Below are positions 61,053-64,000 of a stretch of 64,000 bases of DNA, in pieces (position 1 is the stretch's first letter; every line of letters begins with the position of its first letter). The notes under the pieces are model-generated. The model was not told the DNA's origin. It worked only from the letters and a program-made list of their open reading frames with translations, and ran no database searches. The position numbers and the translations under genes were made by a program. The stretch comes from Candidatus Competibacter phosphatis (lineage in GTDB: Bacteria > Pseudomonadota > Gammaproteobacteria > Competibacterales > Competibacteraceae). The stretch lies in assembly GCF_012939995.1 (NCBI RefSeq), contig NZ_SPMZ01000040.1:33629-97628 (forward strand), in the 5' to 3' direction.

Positions 61053-62000
61053 ATGAAATTGAAATTCGGTAACCGGAGGGCAACGGGAGAGCAGACGGCA
61101 TCCCAGCAGCAAGTGATGGCCGCCATCCTGTTCGCCGATATCTGCGGCAGTACCCGATTGTTCGAAAAATACGGCGACTGGCGGGCACGCCAGATCGAAA
61201 CGCGGGTGCTGGATGTGCTGATTTCGGGCACCGTCGCGTATGACGGCGCGGTGATCAAAACCATCGGCGATGAAATCATGAGCCGGTTTGCGAGCGCGCG
61301 GCAGGCGGTGAACGCCGCCTGCGAGATGCACCGGGCGCTCAAGGAGGATCAGGAACTGGCCGCATTGAACATCGCCGTCAAGATCGGTCTGCATTACGGG
61401 CCGGTCCTGGTCGAAAAGAGCGACCTGTTCGGCGATGCGGTCAACATCGCCGCTCGGATGGTGGCCCTGGCCAAGGCCGATCAGATCATCACCACGCGGG
61501 AAACCGCGGCGTGTCTGCCGGCCGATCTGGCCCAGTCGACCCGCGATCTCGGACGGTCGTGGGTGCGGGGCAAGCAGGACGAGATGGACATCGTCGAGAT
61601 CATCTGGCTTGAATCCACCAGCCTGACCCAAATGGCCGGCGGCGGCCAAGAAGAGCTTCGCAGCCTGTTGTTCGCCCGACTGATACTGGATTATCGCGAA
61701 CGGACCATTGAGGTGGTACCTGGTTCGCAAGCTTTCACCATGGGTCGCGGCGAGCGAAACAATCTGGTGGTGGAGCGGGAACTGGTGTCCCGCAGCCACG
61801 CCGACATCGAGTTCCGGCAGGGCAAGTTCGTTCTGGTGGAGCACAGTACCAACGGGACTTATCTACTGCTGGAAAACGGTGCACGTTTTTTCGTGCGGCG
61901 CGAGGAGTTCGCTTTGCACGATCGTGGGGTGATTGGTTTGGGCCAGGCGATTGCCGACGGCGATCCCGATCTGATCCATTTTCGGTGCGTGCATGGGTGA
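61053..62000 (+). CDS. Class III adenylate/guanylate cyclase fused to an FHA domain
   Basis: 315 residues. The cyclase domain (about 20-195) has the metal aspartates in AILFADICGST and KTIGDEIM, and GDAVNIAARM near the end. A linker leads to an FHA domain (about 225-310) with GRGERNNLVVE and VSRSHADIEF...STNGTYLL, which binds phosphothreonine. This suggests cyclase output tied to Ser/Thr kinase signalling; no such kinase is in the window. There is no membrane helix. Confidence 0.9.
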   Translation: MKLKFGNRRATGEQTASQQQVMAAILFADICGSTRLFEKYGDWRARQIETRVLDVLISGTVAYDGAVIKTIGDEIMSRFASARQAVNAACEMHRALKEDQELAALNIAVKIGLHYGPVLVEKSDLFGDAVNIAARMVALAKADQIITTRETAACLPADLAQSTRDLGRSWVRGKQDEMDIVEIIWLESTSLTQMAGGGQEELRSLLFARLILDYRERTIEVVPGSQAFTMGRGERNNLVVERELVSRSHADIEFRQGKFVLVEHSTNGTYLLLENGARFFVRREEFALHDRGVIGLGQAIADGDPDLIHFRCVHG

Positions 62001-62014
62001 TGCGCGCCGAGTGA

Positions 62015-62620
62015 CTAAACGTGGCGAGTCCAGACCAGAATGCGGTTGTTGACCGGCATCGGATAATCCCGCCGAAATTGTAGGCCGTTATCCCGCGCGA
62101 GTCGGTCAAGGTCGTTGAAGTCCCGAATCCCGCTGGCCGGATCGCGCTGTTTCAGCATTTGGTCGAATGCGGCGTTGCTGGCGCTGGTATGGCGACCGTC
62201 ATCATTGAACGGCCCGTACAGGCAGAACGCTCCGCCAGGTTGCAGCACCTGGCCGATGCCCCGAAACAAGCCTTCCACTGCGGGCCAATGCATGATGTGG
62301 GTGGTGTTGGCGGAAAATGCGCCCGCCGCTTGCGTGACCGGCCACGGTGTGCGGCGGGTGTCCAATGCCAACGGTTGGTGCAGATTCGGCAGACCCGCTT
62401 CGTCGATCCATAGCTGAATGCCGGGCAGGTAGTCGGCCTGATCGGTCGGTTGCCAGTCCAGGTGCGGTAATTCCCGCGCAAAGTGGACGGCGTGTTGCCC
62501 GGTGCCGGCGCCGATTTCCAGAATCAGGCCCGGCTCGGTAAAGACCTCCCGCAGTACCGCCAGAATAGGCGCTTTATTCTGTTCGCAGGCTTCGGAATAG
62601 GGTTTGGCGTAAAGGCTCAT
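62015..62620 (-). CDS. DUF938 SAM-dependent methyltransferase-like protein
   Basis: 201 residues. SAM-binding motif I is ILEIGAGTGQHAVHFA. Family features are the N-terminal YSEACEQNKAPIL, then MHWPAVEGLF and LYGPFNDDGRHTSASNAAFD. The substrate is unknown. It converges on the cyclase gene (14 bp gap) and lies 14 bp downstream of the ABC ATPase gene on the same strand. Confidence 0.88.
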   Translation of the reverse strand: MSLYAKPYSEACEQNKAPILAVLREVFTEPGLILEIGAGTGQHAVHFARELPHLDWQPTDQADYLPGIQLWIDEAGLPNLHQPLALDTRRTPWPVTQAAGAFSANTTHIMHWPAVEGLFRGIGQVLQPGGAFCLYGPFNDDGRHTSASNAAFDQMLKQRDPASGIRDFNDLDRLARDNGLQFRRDYPMPVNNRILVWTRHV

Positions 62621-62634
62621 GGCACTTTTCGGTA

Positions 62635-63369
62635 TTAGAGCACCTGCTTCAGGAATGCCTGGGCCCGAGGCTCTCGCGGTGCGGTGAAGAATTGCGCCGG
62701 CGGCGCGTCTTCCAGAATGCGACCGGCGTCCATGAACAGCACCCGATGGGCAACCTCGCGGGCAAACCCCATTTCGTGGGTCACCACCGCCATGGTCATG
62801 CCTTCGCTGGCCAACTGTTTCATCACGTCCAGCACCTCGCCGACCATTTCCGGGTCCAGCGCGCTGGTCGGTTCGTCGAACAACATCACCTTGGGGTCCA
62901 TGGCCAGAGCGCGGGCGATGGCCACTCGTTGTTGCTGACCGCCGGATAGTCGCGAAGGATACTCGTTTGCTTTCTCGGCGATGCCGACCTTGGTCAGCAG
63001 CGCCATGGCCTTCTGGTTGGCCTCGCTGGCCTTGCGCTTGCGCACCACCCGCTGCGCCAGGGTGACGTTCTCCAATACGGTCTTATGCGGGAACAGGTTG
63101 AAGTGCTGGAACACCATGCCCACCTCGCGACGTACGGTATTGATATTGGTTTTGCTGCCAGTGAGGTCGATGCCGTCGATGACAACCCGTCCGTCGTCGA
63201 ACTCTTCCAGGCCGTTCAGACAACGCAGGAAAGTGGATTTGCCCGACCCGGACGGGCCGATGATCACCACCACCTCGCCCTTGGCGATCGCGGTACTGAC
63301 GTTGTCCACCGCTCGCACCGTTTGGCCGCGTCCCTCGAACACCTTGAGCAGATTGCTGACTTCAATCAC
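62635..63369 (-). CDS. glnQ: Polar amino acid ABC transporter ATPase (GlnQ-like)
   Basis: 244 residues. Walker [10 protein letters not shown], signature LSGGQQQR, Walker [17 protein letters not shown] and H-loop VTHEMGFA, with the [16 protein letters not shown] end typical of glutamine/glutamate/arginine transporters. The start overlaps the end of the permease gene by eight bases. That permease is interrupted by an IS, so expression of this gene may now depend on the IS or be lost. Confidence 0.92.
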   Translation of the reverse strand: MIEVSNLLKVFEGRGQTVRAVDNVSTAIAKGEVVVIIGPSGSGKSTFLRCLNGLEEFDDGRVVIDGIDLTGSKTNINTVRREVGMVFQHFNLFPHKTVLENVTLAQRVVRKRKASEANQKAMALLTKVGIAEKANEYPSRLSGGQQQRVAIARALAMDPKVMLFDEPTSALDPEMVGEVLDVMKQLASEGMTMAVVTHEMGFAREVAHRVLFMDAGRILEDAPPAQFFTAPREPRAQAFLKQVL

Positions 63370-63735
63370 TGCGGGCGAACCTCCGTTCCAGCCAGAAGAG
63401 CAGTTGCGACAGTACCGAGGTGACCACCAGGTAGAGCAGGGCGACCGTGAACCAGATCTCGAAGGTGGCGAAGCTGGCGGTGATGATCTCGCGCCCGCTC
63501 TTGGTCAGGTCGGTGATGGCGATGACCGACACCAGCGAAGAATCCTTGATCAGGCTGATGAACTGTCCGGCCAACGGCGGCAACACCCGTTTGAAGGCTT
63601 GCGGCAGCACGATGTAGGCCATGTTCTGGAAGGCGCTCATCCCCAGCGAGCGCGCCGCTTCGGTCTGGCCCTTGGCAATGGACTGGATGCCGGCGCGAAT
63701 GATTTCGGCGATGTAGGCGCCGACGAACAGCGCTA
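63362..63735 (-). pseudogene. Polar amino acid ABC permease, 3' part, interrupted by IS630
   Basis: About 123 C-terminal residues remain, from LALFVGAYIAEIIRAGIQSIAKGQTEAARSLGM through the EAA loop to LERRFARSD. The first residues of the raw ORF (MHASNSNASIRQSRSGEV) come from IS sequence. The gene should begin beyond the window; about 100 or more N-terminal residues are on the other side of the element. The break is at CTAG (63733-63736). Confidence 0.88.
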
Positions 63736-64000
63736 GTACCTCACCCGACCTGGATTGACGGATAGAGGCGTTTGAGTTTGATGCGTGCATCTGCGGTGGT
63801 GAAGCGCCAGTTCACCGGCCGAGGATCGGCATTGCGAGCCTGTTGCCAAGCGGCGACCTCTCGGACCAGGGTGGTGGCGTCGGGGATACGGCGATTCAAG
63901 CACTGTTGGCTCAGGACACTCAATTCGATCTCGGCCATGTTCAGCCAACTGCCGTGCTTGGGGGTGTGATGGATTTCCAGTCGTTCGAGGAGACGCCAAG
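63736..64000 (-). mobile_element. IS630-family insertion sequence, partial (cut by window end)
   Basis: The element abuts the TA of a CTAG target (TA at 63734-63735), the preferred site of IS630-type elements. The transposase stop (63741-63743) is only five bases from the end. The other end is outside the window, so terminal repeats cannot be compared. Confidence 0.85.
63741..64000 (-). CDS. IS630-family transposase, C-terminal part
   Basis: The frame is open to the window edge. It holds the last catalytic region of the DDE domain, HHTPKHGSWLNMAEIE, where the Glu of the triad lies, then VREVAAWQQARNADPRPVNWRFTTADARIKL and the end YPSIQVG. The ATG at 63938 is internal, since the family is about 340 residues or more. 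Confidence 0.9.
   Translation of the reverse strand, partial: WRLLERLEIHHTPKHGSWLNMAEIELSVLSQQCLNRRIPDATTLVREVAAWQQARNADPRPVNWRFTTADARIKLKRLYPSIQVG

Overview
This is a GC-rich (roughly 60-65 % by eye), densely coded 64 kb window from a proteobacterium, most likely a gammaproteobacterium. Evidence is the mix of a MaeB-type malic enzyme, NudC, an Mg-type HemB, two exosortase-A-associated enzymes, T6SS parts, sigma-54 control and a FadN-like beta-oxidation enzyme. A Competibacter/Chromatiales-like heterotroph would fit, but that is inference. I saw no rRNA, tRNA or CRISPR array. The window starts inside an exopolyphosphatase gene and ends inside an IS630-type transposase.

Layout. 0-8.7 kb: Ppx C-terminus; a histidine kinase and NtrC-type regulator pair; then, behind a near-perfect sigma-54 promoter with two tandem palindromes upstream, a three-gene operon (P-loop protein, ABC exporter, alpha/beta hydrolase); then a sterol-desaturase-family hydroxylase. 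8.8-11.3 kb: hemB, a membrane-anchored unknown and aroE. 11.4-17.6 kb: a small T6SS-type locus (sheath-like protein, VgrG, DUF4123 chaperone, an internally duplicated partner) and a DUF2721 protein. 17.6-20.4 kb: exosortase-A-type decarboxylase and acyl-CoA ligase. 20.6-24.6 kb: glutaredoxin-like protein, FadN-like enzyme and thiolase, with a clear terminator. 24.7-31.6 kb: small housekeeping or unknown genes and a CHAT-STAND-TPR protein with a small membrane partner. 32-38.2 kb: three tandem TrkH paralogues and an acyl-CoA ligase. 38.4-39.4 kb: VapBC-like toxin-antitoxin pair and an XRE regulator. 39.4-48.6 kb: a Hyf-like membrane complex whose large subunit lacks all [NiFe] cysteine ligands, ending in a SulP anion transporter. 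48.6-53.1 kb: a lower-GC insert flanked by a 184-bp direct repeat of the SulP 3' end, carrying an NlpC/P60-like protein, a zincin, a PfkB kinase and a GntR regulator. 53.4-56.5 kb: a chimeric, AT-rich beta-helix exoprotein. 56.9-64 kb: malic enzyme, NudC, HD-type hydrolase, adenylate cyclase-FHA, DUF938, amino-acid ABC transporter genes and the IS630.

A dominant technical feature is that ten genes are broken by thirteen single-base insertions, every one in a homopolymer run and every one +1. Removing the extra base restores family-typical proteins. I therefore annotate these genes as full length and regard the breaks as probable sequencing errors rather than pseudogenes.

The best candidates for under-described biology are the ligand-less Hyf-like complex with SulP, the sigma-54 P-loop/ABC/hydrolase operon, the triple TrkH array and the CHAT-STAND pair.
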